Shown: positions 17,822 to 29,151 of the stretch, piece by piece
How positions within the stretch are numbered: position 1 is the first letter of the stretch
Layout of the letters: every line of letters begins with the position of its first letter
The notes under the pieces: model-generated
The model's input: only the letters and a program-made list of their open reading frames with translations
Told to the model about the DNA's origin: nothing
Database searches by the model: none
Made by a program: the position numbers and the translations under genes
DNA from: Achromobacter sp. B7
GTDB taxonomy: Bacteria; Pseudomonadota; Gammaproteobacteria; Burkholderiales; Burkholderiaceae_B
DNA: 64,000 bases
NCBI RefSeq assembly: GCF_003600685.1
Contig: NZ_CP032084.1
Location: forward strand, 3,534,001 to 3,598,000
Direction: 5' to 3'

Positions 17822-18577
17822 ATGTCTGACACCATCGCAATCCTTACCGGCGCTTCGCGCGGCATCGGCGCCGCCATGGCGCGCGGCCTGGCCAAACCGG
17901 GCACCCGCCTGATCACGCTGGCGCGCCGCGAAGACCCCGAACTGGCCGCCTACGCGCAGTCGCGGGATGTGCAGCTGGAACAACTGTCCGTGGACCTCTC
18001 GGACTTGAAAGCGGCCGAAGCCTCGGCTGAACGCATCTGCGCGGCCCTGCCGCGCGATGCCAAGCGCTATCTGCTTATCAACAATGCGGGCACGGTGCAC
18101 CCCGTGGCCGGCACCGACGCCCTGATCGACAGCGCGGCCATTACCGCCGCCTTCAACCTGAACGTCACCGCCGTCATGCTGCTGACCGCGCGCTTTCTGG
18201 CCGCCGTCGAAGGCCTTAACGCTGACCGCCGCGTGCTGAACATTTCCTCCGGCGCGGGCCGCAACCCGAACGCCGGCTGGGGCGTCTACTGCGCCACCAA
18301 GGCCGCGCTGGACATGTACACGCGCGTGGTCAAGCAGGAACAAGGCGCCGACGGCGCGCGCATCGTCGCGCTGGCCCCCGGCATTGTCGACACCGACATG
18401 CAGGTCGCCATCCGTTCCAGCGACCCCGACAGCTTCCCCGCGCTGGCCAAGTTCCAGGACTTCCACGCCACGGGCAAGCTCGCTTCGCCCGCCAATGTGG
18501 CCGCCCGCATCCTTGCCTACCTGGATCGCGAAGATTTCGGCACGACCGACATCGACGACATCCGCAATTACGACTGA
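17822..18577 (+). CDS. SDR-family oxidoreductase
   Basis: NAD(P)-dependent short-chain dehydrogenase/reductase of 251 residues. The dinucleotide motif TGASRGIG is at 9-16. LLINNAGTV and the catalytic serine in LNISSGAG follow, with the YxxxK pair in YCATKAAL. The C-terminal part DTDMQVAIRSSDPDSFPALA resembles sepiapterin-reductase/YueD-like SDRs, but no substrate can be stated. It lies 43 bases after prfB and 9 bases before lysS. It thus interrupts the prfB-lysS pair common in proteobacteria and is probably co-transcribed with both. Confidence 0.85.
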   Translation: MSDTIAILTGASRGIGAAMARGLAKPGTRLITLARREDPELAAYAQSRDVQLEQLSVDLSDLKAAEASAERICAALPRDAKRYLLINNAGTVHPVAGTDALIDSAAITAAFNLNVTAVMLLTARFLAAVEGLNADRRVLNISSGAGRNPNAGWGVYCATKAALDMYTRVVKQEQGADGARIVALAPGIVDTDMQVAIRSSDPDSFPALAKFQDFHATGKLASPANVAARILAYLDREDFGTTDIDDIRNYD

Positions 18578-18586
18578 TCCCTTACC

Positions 18587-20110
18587 ATGACCGACCACTC
18601 GACCGCTCCGGCACCCGCCCAGGATGAAAACCGCTTGATCGCCGAACGGCGCGCCAAGCTGGCCAAACTGCGCGAAACCGGGGTTGCGTACCCGAACGAC
18701 TTTGTTCCGGACGCCCGCGCCGCCGCGCTGCACGACAAGTACGACGGCGAGGAACAGGAAGCCCTGGCCGCCGCCGGCGTCACCGTCAAGGTGGCCGGCC
18801 GCATGATGCTCAAGCGCGTCATGGGCAAGGCCAGCTTCGCCACGCTGCAAGACAGCACCGGCCGCATCCAGATCTACCTGGACCGGGGCACGCTGGGCGA
18901 AGACAACTACGCCGCGTTCAAGCAATGGGACATCGGCGACATCATCGCGATCGAAGGGTCGGTCTTCAAGACCAACAAGGGCGAATTGTCGGTGCACGCC
19001 GCCACCGCCCGCTTGCTGTCCAAGTCGCTGCGTCCGCTGCCCGACAAGTTCCACGGCGTGGCCGACCAGGAACTGCGCTACCGCCAGCGCTACGTTGACC
19101 TGATCATGACGGACGCCACGCGCCGCACGTTCGAAGCGCGCAGCAAGGCCGTGGGCAGCATCCGCCAGTTCATGCTGAACGCCGGTTTCCTGGAAGTGGA
19201 AACGCCCATGCTGCACCCGATTCCGGGCGGCGCGGCGGCCAAGCCGTTCGTCACGCACCACAATGCGCTGGACATGGAAATGTACCTGCGCATCGCGCCC
19301 GAACTCTACCTGAAGCGCCTGATCGTCGGCGGCTTCGAACGCGTGTTCGAAGTCAACCGCAACTTCCGCAACGAAGGCGTCAGCCCGCGTCACAACCCTG
19401 AATTCACGATGATGGAGTTCTACGCGGCCTATGCGGAATACCGCTGGCTGATGGACTTCACGGAAGAACTGATCCGCCAGGCCGCCATCTCGGCCACCGG
19501 CAGCGCCGTGCTGACGTATCAGGAGCGCGAGCTGGATCTGTCCAAGCCGTTCGACCGCCTGACCATCTGCGAAGCCATCCTGAAGTACGCGCCGGGCTAC
19601 ACGCAGGCACAGCTGGACGACCCGGTTTTCGTGCGCGCTGAACTCAAGAAGCTGGGCGCGGACGCTGACGGCCCCGTGCTGTCGCGCGCCGGCCTGGGCG
19701 CGCTGCAACTGGCGCTGTTCGAAGAGACGGCCGAAGCCAAGCTCTGGAACCCCACGTACATCATCGACTACCCGGTTGAAGTGTCGCCGCTGGCACGAGC
19801 CTCGGACACACGCGACGGCATCACCGAGCGCTTCGAGCTGTTCATGACCGGCCGCGAAATCGCCAACGGCTTCTCGGAATTGAACGACCCCGAAGACCAG
19901 GCCGAACGCTTCCGCTCGCAAGTCGAAGCCAAGGACGCCGGCGACGAAGAAGCCATGTTCTACGACGCGGACTACATCCGCGCGCTGGAATACGGCATGC
20001 CTCCGACGGGCGGCTGCGGCATCGGCATCGACCGCCTGGTCATGCTGCTGACCGACAGCCCCAGCATCCGCGACGTCATCCTGTTCCCGCACCTGCGTCG
20101 TGAAGACTAA
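18587..20110 (+). CDS. lysS: Lysyl-tRNA synthetase, class II
   Basis: Charges tRNA-Lys. The 507-residue protein has the class IIb layout: an N-terminal OB-fold anticodon-binding domain ([18 protein letters not shown]) and a C-terminal catalytic core. Motif 2 is [20 protein letters not shown] with TMMEFY after it, and motif 3 is [16 protein letters not shown]. The length matches bacterial LysS (about 500). It follows the SDR gene closely and is probably in the prfB transcript. Confidence 0.97.
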   Translation: MTDHSTAPAPAQDENRLIAERRAKLAKLRETGVAYPNDFVPDARAAALHDKYDGEEQEALAAAGVTVKVAGRMMLKRVMGKASFATLQDSTGRIQIYLDRGTLGEDNYAAFKQWDIGDIIAIEGSVFKTNKGELSVHAATARLLSKSLRPLPDKFHGVADQELRYRQRYVDLIMTDATRRTFEARSKAVGSIRQFMLNAGFLEVETPMLHPIPGGAAAKPFVTHHNALDMEMYLRIAPELYLKRLIVGGFERVFEVNRNFRNEGVSPRHNPEFTMMEFYAAYAEYRWLMDFTEELIRQAAISATGSAVLTYQERELDLSKPFDRLTICEAILKYAPGYTQAQLDDPVFVRAELKKLGADADGPVLSRAGLGALQLALFEETAEAKLWNPTYIIDYPVEVSPLARASDTRDGITERFELFMTGREIANGFSELNDPEDQAERFRSQVEAKDAGDEEAMFYDADYIRALEYGMPPTGGCGIGIDRLVMLLTDSPSIRDVILFPHLRRED

Positions 20111-20146
20111 GGTCGCAGCAGCGCAGGCGAGCGCCGGAGCAGCGTC

Positions 20147-20467
20147 GTGATCTTCAAGATCCTGATGCTGCTGCTGATCGTGGCGGGGCTGGTCTATTGG
20201 ATCAAGCAACCCCGCCGCGTCCTGCCGGGCGCGACCTACGCGCCCGCGCGGCCACGCCGCCCGGTGTTCATTGCGCTATGCATCGCCACCGCCATCTCCG
20301 TGGTGGCCGCGATCTTGACGGCGCTGTTGTGGATGGGTGGCGTGGCCGGCGGCGTCACCGGCGGCGGCTATCACGGCGAAGCCGACTTCCTGCTGCCTGT
20401 CTCCGGTTGCCTGCTGGCCTTGGGCGTGGCGTGCGCCGTGGCGGCATTCCTGAAGCGTCGCGGCTAG
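20147..20467 (+). CDS. Small three-helix membrane protein
   Basis: Uncharacterised 106-residue inner-membrane protein starting at GTG, with GGAG eight bases upstream. Three hydrophobic helices are visible: IFKILMLLLIVAGLVYWI, FIALCIATAISVVAAILTAL and LPVSGCLLALGVACAVAAFL, linked by a basic first loop (KQPRRVLPGATYAPARPRR). It lies 36 bases after lysS, and its stop overlaps the convergent TetR stop by 4 bases. No function is suggested by the sequence. Confidence 0.75.
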   Translation: MIFKILMLLLIVAGLVYWIKQPRRVLPGATYAPARPRRPVFIALCIATAISVVAAILTALLWMGGVAGGVTGGGYHGEADFLLPVSGCLLALGVACAVAAFLKRRG

Positions 20468-21108
20468 GCGGCGGCATCCAGCGGCCACGCGCCCGCCCCT
20501 TCCGGCAACGCCGGCAACGACGCCAACAACATCGCATCGATGAAAGCCGCCGGCGCCAGACGCCCGCCAGGCTTGTACCACTGCACCGTCAGGTTCATCG
20601 CCCCCAGCACGCAGCGCTTGATGACGCGCGCGTCGCCCTGGATCAGTCCCGCCTGAACGGCATCCGCCACCACCGACTGCCACATCGCTTCGTAGCGATC
20701 GCTTAGCGCCTTGACCGCCGACTGGCTGGGCGCGGACAAGCTGCGCCATTCGTACACCAGCGCATTCATTGCATCGCCGCCCGCGCCTTGCAGCATGCTC
20801 CACATGTGCACGCGAAACAGCGCGGCAAGCCGATCCGCCGGCGCATCGTAGTACGCCAGCGCGCGTTCGCCCCCGTCGATCACTTCCTGGATGCCGTTGT
20901 TCATCACCGCCACCAGGATCTCTTCCTTGCTGCGAAAGTGATGGAACAGGCTGCCCGACTGCAAGCCCACGGCGCGCGCCAATTCGCGCACCGTGGTCCG
21001 TTCGTAGCCGTGCTTGCAGAACAGCCTGCCGGCCGTCAGCACCAGTTCGCGCCGGCGTTCGGAATCAGCGCCCTCTTCGCGCGGCACAAGGGCCGCGGTC
21101 TTGGTCAT
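20464..21108 (-). CDS. TetR/AcrR-family regulator of the liv-acyl-CoA operon
   Basis: DNA-binding repressor-type protein of 214 residues. The N-terminal helix-turn-helix reads KHGYERTTVRELARAVGLQSGSLFHHF, split by the family's conserved G and Y positions, and the C-terminal ligand domain resembles FadR/AcrR-type acyl-CoA sensors. It is the last gene of the leftward operon with thiolase, acyl-CoA ligase and the liv transporter, six bases after the thiolase. A palindrome at 29152-29171 upstream of that operon is the best candidate operator, giving autoregulation of the full eight-gene unit. The ligand is unknown; an acyl-CoA made by the adjacent ligase is a reasonable inference. Confidence 0.85.
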   Translation of the reverse strand: MTKTAALVPREEGADSERRRELVLTAGRLFCKHGYERTTVRELARAVGLQSGSLFHHFRSKEEILVAVMNNGIQEVIDGGERALAYYDAPADRLAALFRVHMWSMLQGAGGDAMNALVYEWRSLSAPSQSAVKALSDRYEAMWQSVVADAVQAGLIQGDARVIKRCVLGAMNLTVQWYKPGGRLAPAAFIDAMLLASLPALPEGAGAWPLDAAA

Positions 21109-21114
21109 GGCCGA

Positions 21115-22265
<1,151 letters not shown>

Positions 22266-22269
<4 letters not shown>

Positions 22270-24122
22270 GCCATCGTCTCCTCAACGTAGAGCCTTTCGA
22301 TTTCGTTCGCGTACGTGCGATAGATGCTGGCCCGGCGCACTTTCATGGTGGCCGTGACCTCGCCATCATCGTGGTCCAGTTCCTTGGTCAACAGGTGAAA
22401 GCGCTTGATCTGCGACACCGGCGCCAGCCCGGCGTTGGCGCGCGACACTTCTTGCTGCACCAGCTCGCGCACCTCGGGCGATTCCGCCAGCGACCGGAAA
22501 TGCGTGAACGCAATGCGGCGCGACTCGGCCCACTTGCCCACCGTGTCGAACTCAAGCTGGATCAGCGCCGACACGAACTTGCGCCCATCCGCGATCACGA
22601 TGCATTCCTTCACATACGGGCTGCCCTTGACGGCGTTTTCGATCTCGGACGGCGTCAGGTTCTTGCCACCGGCCGTGATCATGATGTCTTTCAGGCGATC
22701 CACGATGCGCACGCGGCCGTCCTGTTCCGCCACCACGTCGCCCGTATGCAGCCAGCCGTCGCGCACCGTGTCGGCGGTGGCGTCCGGGTTCTTGTAATAG
22801 CCCTGGAACACCATGTCGCCGCGCACCAGCAATTCACCCGCCTCGCCCATCTTCCATTCCACGCCCAGGATCGGTTCACCCACCGTGCCTACCTTTACGC
22901 GATCGGGGTGTTGGCCGAAGATCATGCCGGCGGACTCGGTCAGCCCATAGACTTCCAGCAGCGGCACGCCCAAATTGCGAAAGTAGCGGACCACATCGGG
23001 CGGTATCGGCGCGGCGCCCGTCATCGCGACGCGCACGCGCCGCAAGCCGATGAAGTTCTGCAAGGCGCGCAGCACCAGCCAGTACCACAGCGCATGCGTC
23101 AGCCGTTCGCGCGCGCTGTATTGCGCAGGCGACTTTTCAAGAAACGGCGCACAACGCGCCAGCGCCCGCCAGTACAACCACTGTTGCAGCCGCCCCGCCT
23201 CCTGCATCTTGATCGAGATCGACGCGTGCAACTTTTCCCAGATGCGAGGCACGCCCAGGAAAATCGTCGGCGCCACTTCACGCAGGTCCTCCTGCACGGT
23301 GCGAATGGATTCGCCAAAGTTCACCTGCGACCCCAGGTACAGAGGCACGAAGGTGGACAGCATTTGCTCGGCCACATGGCATAACGGCAGATACGACAGG
23401 TGCACGCTGGCCGCATCCATCGACAGCCGGTCCGCGATGCCCGGCGCCACGCCGCGCATGTTGCGGTAGCTGAGCATGGCGCCCTTGGGCTTGCCGGTGG
23501 AGCCCGACGTATAAATCATCAGCCCCGTGTCATCCAGCCGCTGCGTATCCAGCGCGGCGTTCAGCGCGGGAAACTCGACGGCCTCGCGACGCGCGCCGTC
23601 GGCTTCGACCTCGGCAAAGGTGACGATGCGCGTGCGGTCGGCGGGCGGGTATGACCGCAGGCCTTTGGTCTCCATCATCACAATGCGGCGCAGCAACGGC
23701 AGCCGGTGGGCCACTTGCAGCACCTTGTCGGTCTGCTCCTGGTCTTCGCACACCACCAGTTCGACGTCGGCATGCTCCAGCACATAACCCATTTCCTCGG
23801 CCGGGCTGGTCGAATACACACCCACCGCCACGCCGCCCACCGTCCCCGCCCCCAACTGCGTCAGCAGCCATTCCACGCGGTTTTCCGACACGATGGCCAC
23901 GCGCCCGCCCACCCCCAAGCCCAGGGCACGCAGCCCCAGGCCCACGCGGCAGGCGCGCTGCCAGTAGTCCGCCCACGACAGCGGCTTCCAGATGCCAAAG
24001 TCTTTTTGCCGGATGGCGATGGCCGTGGGTTTGCGCCGCGCCTGCTCGCGCAACATCTGCGGCAGGGTCAGCTCGGGCCAGACGGCGGGATCAGTCAACG
24101 CAACCATGGCCTTGTCCTTCAT
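22266..24122 (-). CDS. Long-chain or aryl acyl-CoA ligase (AMP-forming)
   Basis: ATP-dependent carboxylate-CoA ligase of 618 residues. The P-loop-like AMP motif is YTSGSTGKPKGAMLSYRN, and later motifs include YGLTESAG, GWLHTGDV and DRLKDIMITAGGKNLTPSEIE with the catalytic lysine region. It resembles the FadD15/FAA branch, which carries an extra insert, rather than short acetyl-CoA synthetases. A second ATG six codons in (MVALTDP) is an alternative start. It overlaps livF by 4 bases and thiolase by 4. It is expected to activate the substrate brought in by the liv transporter. Confidence 0.9.
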
Positions 24123-24970
24123 GACAGCCAGCGCTTGCGGCGCTTGTAATGCTTGATATCGCGAAAGCCGCGCGCCTCGCCCGTGCCGCCCACGCCCAGA
24201 TAGAATTCGCGCACGTCGGGGTCGGCGGCCAGCTTGTCGGCCGAGCCGTCGATCACCACCTTGCCGGTTTCCATGATGTAGCCGTAGTGCGCCACGGCCA
24301 GCGCCACCGAGGCGTTCTGCTCAACCAGCAACATCGACACGCCCTGCTCGGCGTTGATGCGCGCGATGATGGAAAAAATGTTTTCGACCAGCATCGGCGA
24401 CAAGCCCAGCGAGGGCTCGTCCAGCAGCATCAGGCGCGGCTGCGCGATCAATGCGCGGCCGATGGCCAGCATCTGCTGTTCACCGCCAGACAGATAGCCC
24501 GCCAGGCCGCGCCGCCGCTCGAACAGGCGCGGAAAGTAGCCGTAGACCAGGTCGAAGTCCACCCCCGCGCCGGGCCTGCCCGTCAGCGCGTAGGTGGCGG
24601 CCACCAGGTTTTCTTCCACGGTCAGGTCTTCAAATACGCGGCGCCCTTCCATCACGTGCGCAAGGCCCGATCGCACCAGGTTCTGCGGCTTGGCGCCGCG
24701 AGTGTCGCCGCCGTTGAACACGATGTGGCCGCGCACCAGCGCCCCGTCTTCCAGGTCCAGCAAACCCGACACGGCCTTGAGCGTGGTGGACTTGCCCGCG
24801 CCGTTGCTGCCCAAGAGCGCCACGATGTTGCCGGCCGGCACCGACAGGGACAGGCCACGCAGCACCTGCACCGCCTTGTTGTAGACGACTTCGATATTGT
24901 TGATGTCCAGCACCGCCGCGGGCGTGGCGGTGCCGGTCGATGCCGCGTGCGCGTCAGGGGCGAACGTCAC
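24119..24970 (-). CDS. Branched-chain-type ABC transporter ATPase LivF-like
   Basis: Second ATP-binding subunit of a HAAT-family importer, 283 residues. Walker A is LGSNGAGKSTTLKAVSG; signature LSGGEQQMLAIGRAL and Walker B LMLLDEPSLGLSP follow. The C-terminus is longer than LivF of E. coli (237) and ends in a basic tail after GFRDIKHYKRRKR. This tail is common where the ATPase is encoded with an acyl-CoA ligase. It lies 7 bases after the binding-protein gene and overlaps the ligase gene by 4. Confidence 0.9.
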   Translation of the reverse strand: MTFAPDAHAASTGTATPAAVLDINNIEVVYNKAVQVLRGLSLSVPAGNIVALLGSNGAGKSTTLKAVSGLLDLEDGALVRGHIVFNGGDTRGAKPQNLVRSGLAHVMEGRRVFEDLTVEENLVAATYALTGRPGAGVDFDLVYGYFPRLFERRRGLAGYLSGGEQQMLAIGRALIAQPRLMLLDEPSLGLSPMLVENIFSIIARINAEQGVSMLLVEQNASVALAVAHYGYIMETGKVVIDGSADKLAADPDVREFYLGVGGTGEARGFRDIKHYKRRKRWLS

Positions 24971-24977
24971 AGGCGCC

Positions 24978-26159
24978 TCACTTGAGCACGATCCAGTCGG
25001 ACGCCGGCACCATCTGCTTTTGCTTCACATCGGCGCGATAGATCCGGCCCACCGGAATGGAGTTGCCCTTGATGGTGATGGGCACGCCGATCAGCCCACC
25101 CGTGTCGAAGTCCTTAATGCCATCCAGCGCGGCTTTCATGTTGGCGCTGGTCAAATCCTTGCCGGCGTCCAGCGTGCGCTTGGCCACTTCGGAAAACAGC
25201 ATCGCGGCCAGGAAGCCCTGCATATAGCCCGTGCTTTGATATTGCGGACGCATCTCGCGAATCTTCTTGAGCATCGGCGCATCGCCCTCGGTGTCGTAGT
25301 AGTAGCGATACGGCATCACGCCCATGAAGCCCTCGGCGTCTTCGCCCATCTGCATCACGGTGGAGTTGTCCATCGTCCAGAACGTGCCCATGTAGCGCGT
25401 CTTCAAGCCCATGCGCTTGCCCTGCCCCACGAATTCGGGGATGGGCGCCAGCACGTAGCCGTGGAAGATCGTGAAGTCAGGGTCGGCGCGGCGCAGCTTG
25501 ATGACTTCGGTGGACACGTCCACGCTGCCCGGCGGCGTCATGATCTCGGTGGCGACCTTCAGGCCCAGCTTTTCCGCGACCGCGCGCGAACTGGCAATCG
25601 GGTCGCGGCCGAACTCGGTGTCGGAATACACGAACGCGACTTTCGCGCCGGGCTGCTCCTTGGCGATGTAGCGCAGCAGGATGCCGAACATTTCGGTGTA
25701 GTCGGGCCCCAGCATGAACTGCGCCGGATACTTGGCGGGGTCGTTCAGCTCGGTGGCGAACGACGCGCCCGTCATCAGGATGTCGCCCGTGCGGTTCAAT
25801 TCAGCGTTGATGGTCTTTGAAAACCCCGTGGAATCGCCGTAGTAGAAATTCACCTTGTTCTGGCTGGTGATCTTCTTGAAGGCGGCCACCGACGCATCGA
25901 CCTTGTACGCCGTGTCTTCCGGCACGTAGCGCAGCTTGCGCCCCTTGATGCCGCCCTGGTCGTTGATGATCTTCACGTAGTCGGTGATGCCGGCGTGGAT
26001 GCCCTGGCCGGCGAACGCGAACACGCCGCTCAAGGGAATCGACCCGCCCAGCACCAGGTCGTCGGCAGCGTGCGCGGCGGGCGCTGCCGCTATTGCCGCC
26101 GCCAGGCCCAGCGGGGCCAACAACCTCGATAAACCGCTGCCTATCCGGATGCGCTTCAT
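24978..26159 (-). CDS. ABC transporter periplasmic substrate-binding protein (LivK type)
   Basis: Periplasmic receptor of 393 residues for the adjacent liv-type importer. From the ATG at 26159, which has a strong AAGGAG eight bases upstream, the signal peptide runs through LLAPLGLAAAIAAAPAAHAA. The mature protein begins DDLVLGGSIPLSGVFAFAGQ, the usual HAAT binding-protein opening. The frame is open further upstream to 26273, but that would bury the signal peptide. The ligand is probably not leucine; the company of acyl-CoA ligase and thiolase suggests an organic acid. Confidence 0.9.
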   Translation of the reverse strand: MKRIRIGSGLSRLLAPLGLAAAIAAAPAAHAADDLVLGGSIPLSGVFAFAGQGIHAGITDYVKIINDQGGIKGRKLRYVPEDTAYKVDASVAAFKKITSQNKVNFYYGDSTGFSKTINAELNRTGDILMTGASFATELNDPAKYPAQFMLGPDYTEMFGILLRYIAKEQPGAKVAFVYSDTEFGRDPIASSRAVAEKLGLKVATEIMTPPGSVDVSTEVIKLRRADPDFTIFHGYVLAPIPEFVGQGKRMGLKTRYMGTFWTMDNSTVMQMGEDAEGFMGVMPYRYYYDTEGDAPMLKKIREMRPQYQSTGYMQGFLAAMLFSEVAKRTLDAGKDLTSANMKAALDGIKDFDTGGLIGVPITIKGNSIPVGRIYRADVKQKQMVPASDWIVLK

Positions 26160-26208
26160 GGTGTGTCTCCTTGGGTCTTTTTGGATCATGCAATCGGCCA
26201 ATCCGCGT

Positions 26209-27246
26209 TCAGGTCCGGAATGGCCACAGGTGAAAGAAGCGACGCACGCGCCGCCAGATTTCCGCGAGCCCATGCGGCTCGAAGATCAGGAAGCCCACGA
26301 TCAGCAGGCCAAAAACAATGGTGCGCACCGGCGATACCAAGCGCAGCGCGTCGCCCCCTACGGGCAGCCAACCGACGATCAGCTTGAGCAGTTCCGGCAC
26401 CATCGTCATAAAGACCGCGCCCAGGATGGCCCCCAGGATCGAGCCCATGCCGCCCACGATGATCGCAGCCAGGAAAAAAATCGACATGATCAGCGGAAAG
26501 CTCTCGGGCGTGACGACGCGAAAGAAGTACGCCCACAAGCCGCCCGCCACGCCCGCATAAAAAGACGACAGCCCGAACGACAGCAGCTTGTAGCGCAGCA
26601 GGTGGATGCCCAGCACTTCGGCCGAGATATCGCGGTCGCGGATGGCGATGAAGGCGCGGCCGATGCGGGTGCGAAACAGGTTGGCAGCGCCCAGCACCAT
26701 CAGGATCGTCACGGGCACGATCAGCCAATAGATCTTGAACGACGTGTCCAGGTCCACGCCCAGCAAGCGCGCGGGGGGCACCTGCAAGCCGGTGGTGCCG
26801 CCCGTAAATTGCCAATTGGCAAAGATGAAATGCGCGATGAATGACGCAGCGATGGTGGCGATGGCCAGGTACAAGCCCTTCACCCGCAACGACGGGATGC
26901 CCACCAGCAGCCCGCCCAACATGGCCACCACCCCGCCCCCCAGCAAATTGACCAGCACCGGCGTACCCAGGCGCAGTTCCATCACCGCCACCGTGTACGC
27001 GCCCAGCCCCATGAACGCGGCTTGACCCAGGCTGACCAGCCCGGTGTAGCCCGTCAGGATATTCAAGCCCGTGGCACTGGCGATATTGATGGCGACCAGG
27101 CAGGCCAGGTACAACCAGTACGCGTCGGCCACGAATGGGAACAACACCAGCGAAGCCGCCAGCAAGGCCAGCCACACGTGCTGGGTGCGCGTATCGAACA
27201 GAGCCTCGTCGGCCAGGTAAGTCTGTTTCGCGGTCGCGATGCGCAT
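26209..27246 (-). CDS. ABC transporter permease LivM-like
   Basis: Inner-membrane permease of the HAAT importer, 345 residues with eight to ten helices. Family patterns include LNILTGYTGLVSLGQAAFMG (about 60-79), the cytoplasmic coupling segment GRAFIAIRDRDISAEVLGIH, and GGMGSILGAILGAVFM. It lies 3 bases after livH and 49 bases before the binding-protein gene, which has its own strong ribosome-binding site. Confidence 0.92.
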   Translation of the reverse strand: MRIATAKQTYLADEALFDTRTQHVWLALLAASLVLFPFVADAYWLYLACLVAINIASATGLNILTGYTGLVSLGQAAFMGLGAYTVAVMELRLGTPVLVNLLGGGVVAMLGGLLVGIPSLRVKGLYLAIATIAASFIAHFIFANWQFTGGTTGLQVPPARLLGVDLDTSFKIYWLIVPVTILMVLGAANLFRTRIGRAFIAIRDRDISAEVLGIHLLRYKLLSFGLSSFYAGVAGGLWAYFFRVVTPESFPLIMSIFFLAAIIVGGMGSILGAILGAVFMTMVPELLKLIVGWLPVGGDALRLVSPVRTIVFGLLIVGFLIFEPHGLAEIWRRVRRFFHLWPFRT

Positions 27247-27249
27247 GGG

Positions 27250-28131
27250 TCAGAGCCTCTCGATTTCACGGGTGCCAAACAGGCCGTAGGGCCTGACCAT
27301 CAGCACCACGACCAGCACGATGAAAGTGGCCAGCAGCTTGAATTCGCCACCCAGATAGGCGCCTGCCCAGGCTTCCAGCAAGCCGATGAACACACCGCCC
27401 ACCAGCGCCCCCGCCACGCTGTCCAAGCCGCCCACGATCACCACCACCAACACCGACAGGCCGAACACGCCCATCGACGAAGAGATGCCGCCGATGGCGC
27501 CCACGATCACGCCCGACACCGCCGCCAGCGCGCCCGCCGCCACCCAGGCCAACGAGAACACGCGCGGCACGTTGATGCCCATCGCATAGGCCGCGCCCTG
27601 ATCGGACGCCGTGGCGCGCAAGGCCACGCCGCCGCGCCAGTAGCGAAACACCACCAGCACCAGCAACGCCAGCACCACCGCCACCCAGAATCCGTAGAAC
27701 ACCTTGGGCGCAACAAACGCCTCGCCGATCATCACGGGCGAGCGCGGCATGAATTCCGGCAAGCGCCGTTGATCCGCTGTCCAGATCAGTTCCACCACCC
27801 CCACCAGAATCGAGGCCAGGCCCACGGTCACCATGAATACCGAGATGGGCGCTTCGCCCAGCATCGGCCGTATCGTCAGCCGTTCGACCAGCGCGCCCAA
27901 CGCGCCCGACACGACGACAGCACCCACAATGGCCAGCCAGATGGGCCACTGCATGCCGGTGGCAAACGCGTAGAACACATAGGCGCCCAGCATCAGGAAT
28001 TCACCGATGGCGATGTTCACGACGCGCGTGGCCTTGTAGACGATGACGAACGCCAGGGCAGCCAGCGCGTACAGGCCGCCACTGCCCAGTCCCGCCAGGG
28101 TCACTTCCAGGAAGAACAGCGCATCCATCAC
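27250..28131 (-). CDS. ABC transporter permease LivH-like
   Basis: Second membrane subunit, 293 residues. The N-terminal GLGSGGLYALAALAFVIVYK and NIAIGEFLMLGAYVFY are typical of LivH, as is GINVPRVFSLAWVAAGALAA in the second half. Start and stop overlap or abut the flanking liv genes (4 bases with livG, 3-base gap to livM). It forms the permease heterodimer with the LivM-like protein. Confidence 0.92.
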   Translation of the reverse strand: MMDALFFLEVTLAGLGSGGLYALAALAFVIVYKATRVVNIAIGEFLMLGAYVFYAFATGMQWPIWLAIVGAVVVSGALGALVERLTIRPMLGEAPISVFMVTVGLASILVGVVELIWTADQRRLPEFMPRSPVMIGEAFVAPKVFYGFWVAVVLALLVLVVFRYWRGGVALRATASDQGAAYAMGINVPRVFSLAWVAAGALAAVSGVIVGAIGGISSSMGVFGLSVLVVVIVGGLDSVAGALVGGVFIGLLEAWAGAYLGGEFKLLATFIVLVVVLMVRPYGLFGTREIERL

Positions 28132-28952
28132 GCGGCCTCCCGCAGGCGGCGGCGCAGGTCGCCCACATCCCCCGCGCCCAGATAGGCTTTGATGACCTCG
28201 GGGTTGGCTTGCACCTCGGCGGGCGTGCCATCGGCAATCACCTGGCCAAAGTTCAGCACCACGACGTGATCCGACAGGTCCATCACCATGCCCATGTCGT
28301 GCTCAACCATCAGCACCGTCACGCCCCACTCGGTGCGCGCATCCAAGATGAAGCGCGCCATGTCGTCGGTTTCTTCGCGATTCATGCCGGCCACGGGTTC
28401 GTCCAGCATCAGCACCTTGGGCTGCATGGCCAGCGCGCGGGCCAGTTCCACGCGCTTTTGCAACCCATAGGACAACGCCGCCACGGGCGCATGGCGGATG
28501 TGGTCGATTTCAAGAAAGTCGATGATGCGTTCTTCGATGTCAGCCCGCAGCGCCATTTCTTCGCGGCGCGCGCGGCCCAGGTACAGCAGCGCATCCAGCA
28601 CGTTGGTGCGCAGGTGCGCGTGGCGCCCCAGCTTGATGTTGTCCAGCACCGTCATGCCGCGAAACAGCGCGATGTTCTGAAAGCTGCGCGCCAGGCCCAT
28701 TCGCGCGCGCTCGGGCGCCGCCACGCGACTGATGTCGCGGCCTTCAAATCGGATCTGGCCTGCAGCCGGCTTGTAGAAGCCGGAAATGGTGTTGAACAGC
28801 GACGTCTTGCCTGCGCCGTTGGGGCCGATGACGGTGGTGATGGTGCCGGGCGCCACCCGGAAGCCCACGCCCGTCAGCGCTTTTACGCCGCCAAAAGCCA
28901 AGGTAACGCCATCCACCTCCAGCAAGGGAGCGTGTTCGGACTGATCCACCAT
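28128..28952 (-). CDS. ABC transporter ATPase LivG-like
   Basis: First gene of the leftward operon, 274 residues. Walker A is IGPNGAGKTSLFNTISG, and LARSFQNIALFRGMTVLDNI contains the Q-loop. The signature here is AALSYGLQKRVELARAL, the LSYG variant seen in LivG proteins in place of LSGGQ. Walker B VLMLDEPVAGMN and H-loop VEHDMGMVMDL follow. The promoter should lie in the 282-base divergent region shared with the enoyl-CoA isomerase gene, where a TetR-type palindrome sits. Confidence 0.9.
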   Translation of the reverse strand: MVDQSEHAPLLEVDGVTLAFGGVKALTGVGFRVAPGTITTVIGPNGAGKTSLFNTISGFYKPAAGQIRFEGRDISRVAAPERARMGLARSFQNIALFRGMTVLDNIKLGRHAHLRTNVLDALLYLGRARREEMALRADIEERIIDFLEIDHIRHAPVAALSYGLQKRVELARALAMQPKVLMLDEPVAGMNREETDDMARFILDARTEWGVTVLMVEHDMGMVMDLSDHVVVLNFGQVIADGTPAEVQANPEVIKAYLGAGDVGDLRRRLREAA

Positions 28953-29102
28953 TTGTCTCCTCGCTGATTGATCGCGAAGTTATTTGCCGCCTTGTGGCGG
29001 ACATTTTTTTGGGCGATGAATCGGGCGACCCGCCAGGCAGGCGATGCAACGAACCTGTCTTTTACCTACGCCAATCCAGCGCCGGAAAATCGTTCAATGC
29101 GA

Positions 29103-29127
29103 CAGTGCTATGCGGCAGTGCTATGCG
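29103..29127. repeat. Tandem 12-base direct repeat in the divergent promoter region
   Basis: Two copies of cagtgctatgcg (29103-29114, 29116-29127) are separated by one base, giving a 13-base period. They lie between livG and the isomerase gene, upstream of the palindrome, and may be part of a regulator site. Confidence 0.5.
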
Positions 29128-29151
29128 TTACGCTAGGCCTGCTTAAAACAA

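Noticed and set aside
17798..20209. An 803-codon frame on the minus strand across the SDR and lysS genes
   Set aside because: It is the shadow of conserved genes on the opposite strand; composition is low complexity and no start signal is seen.
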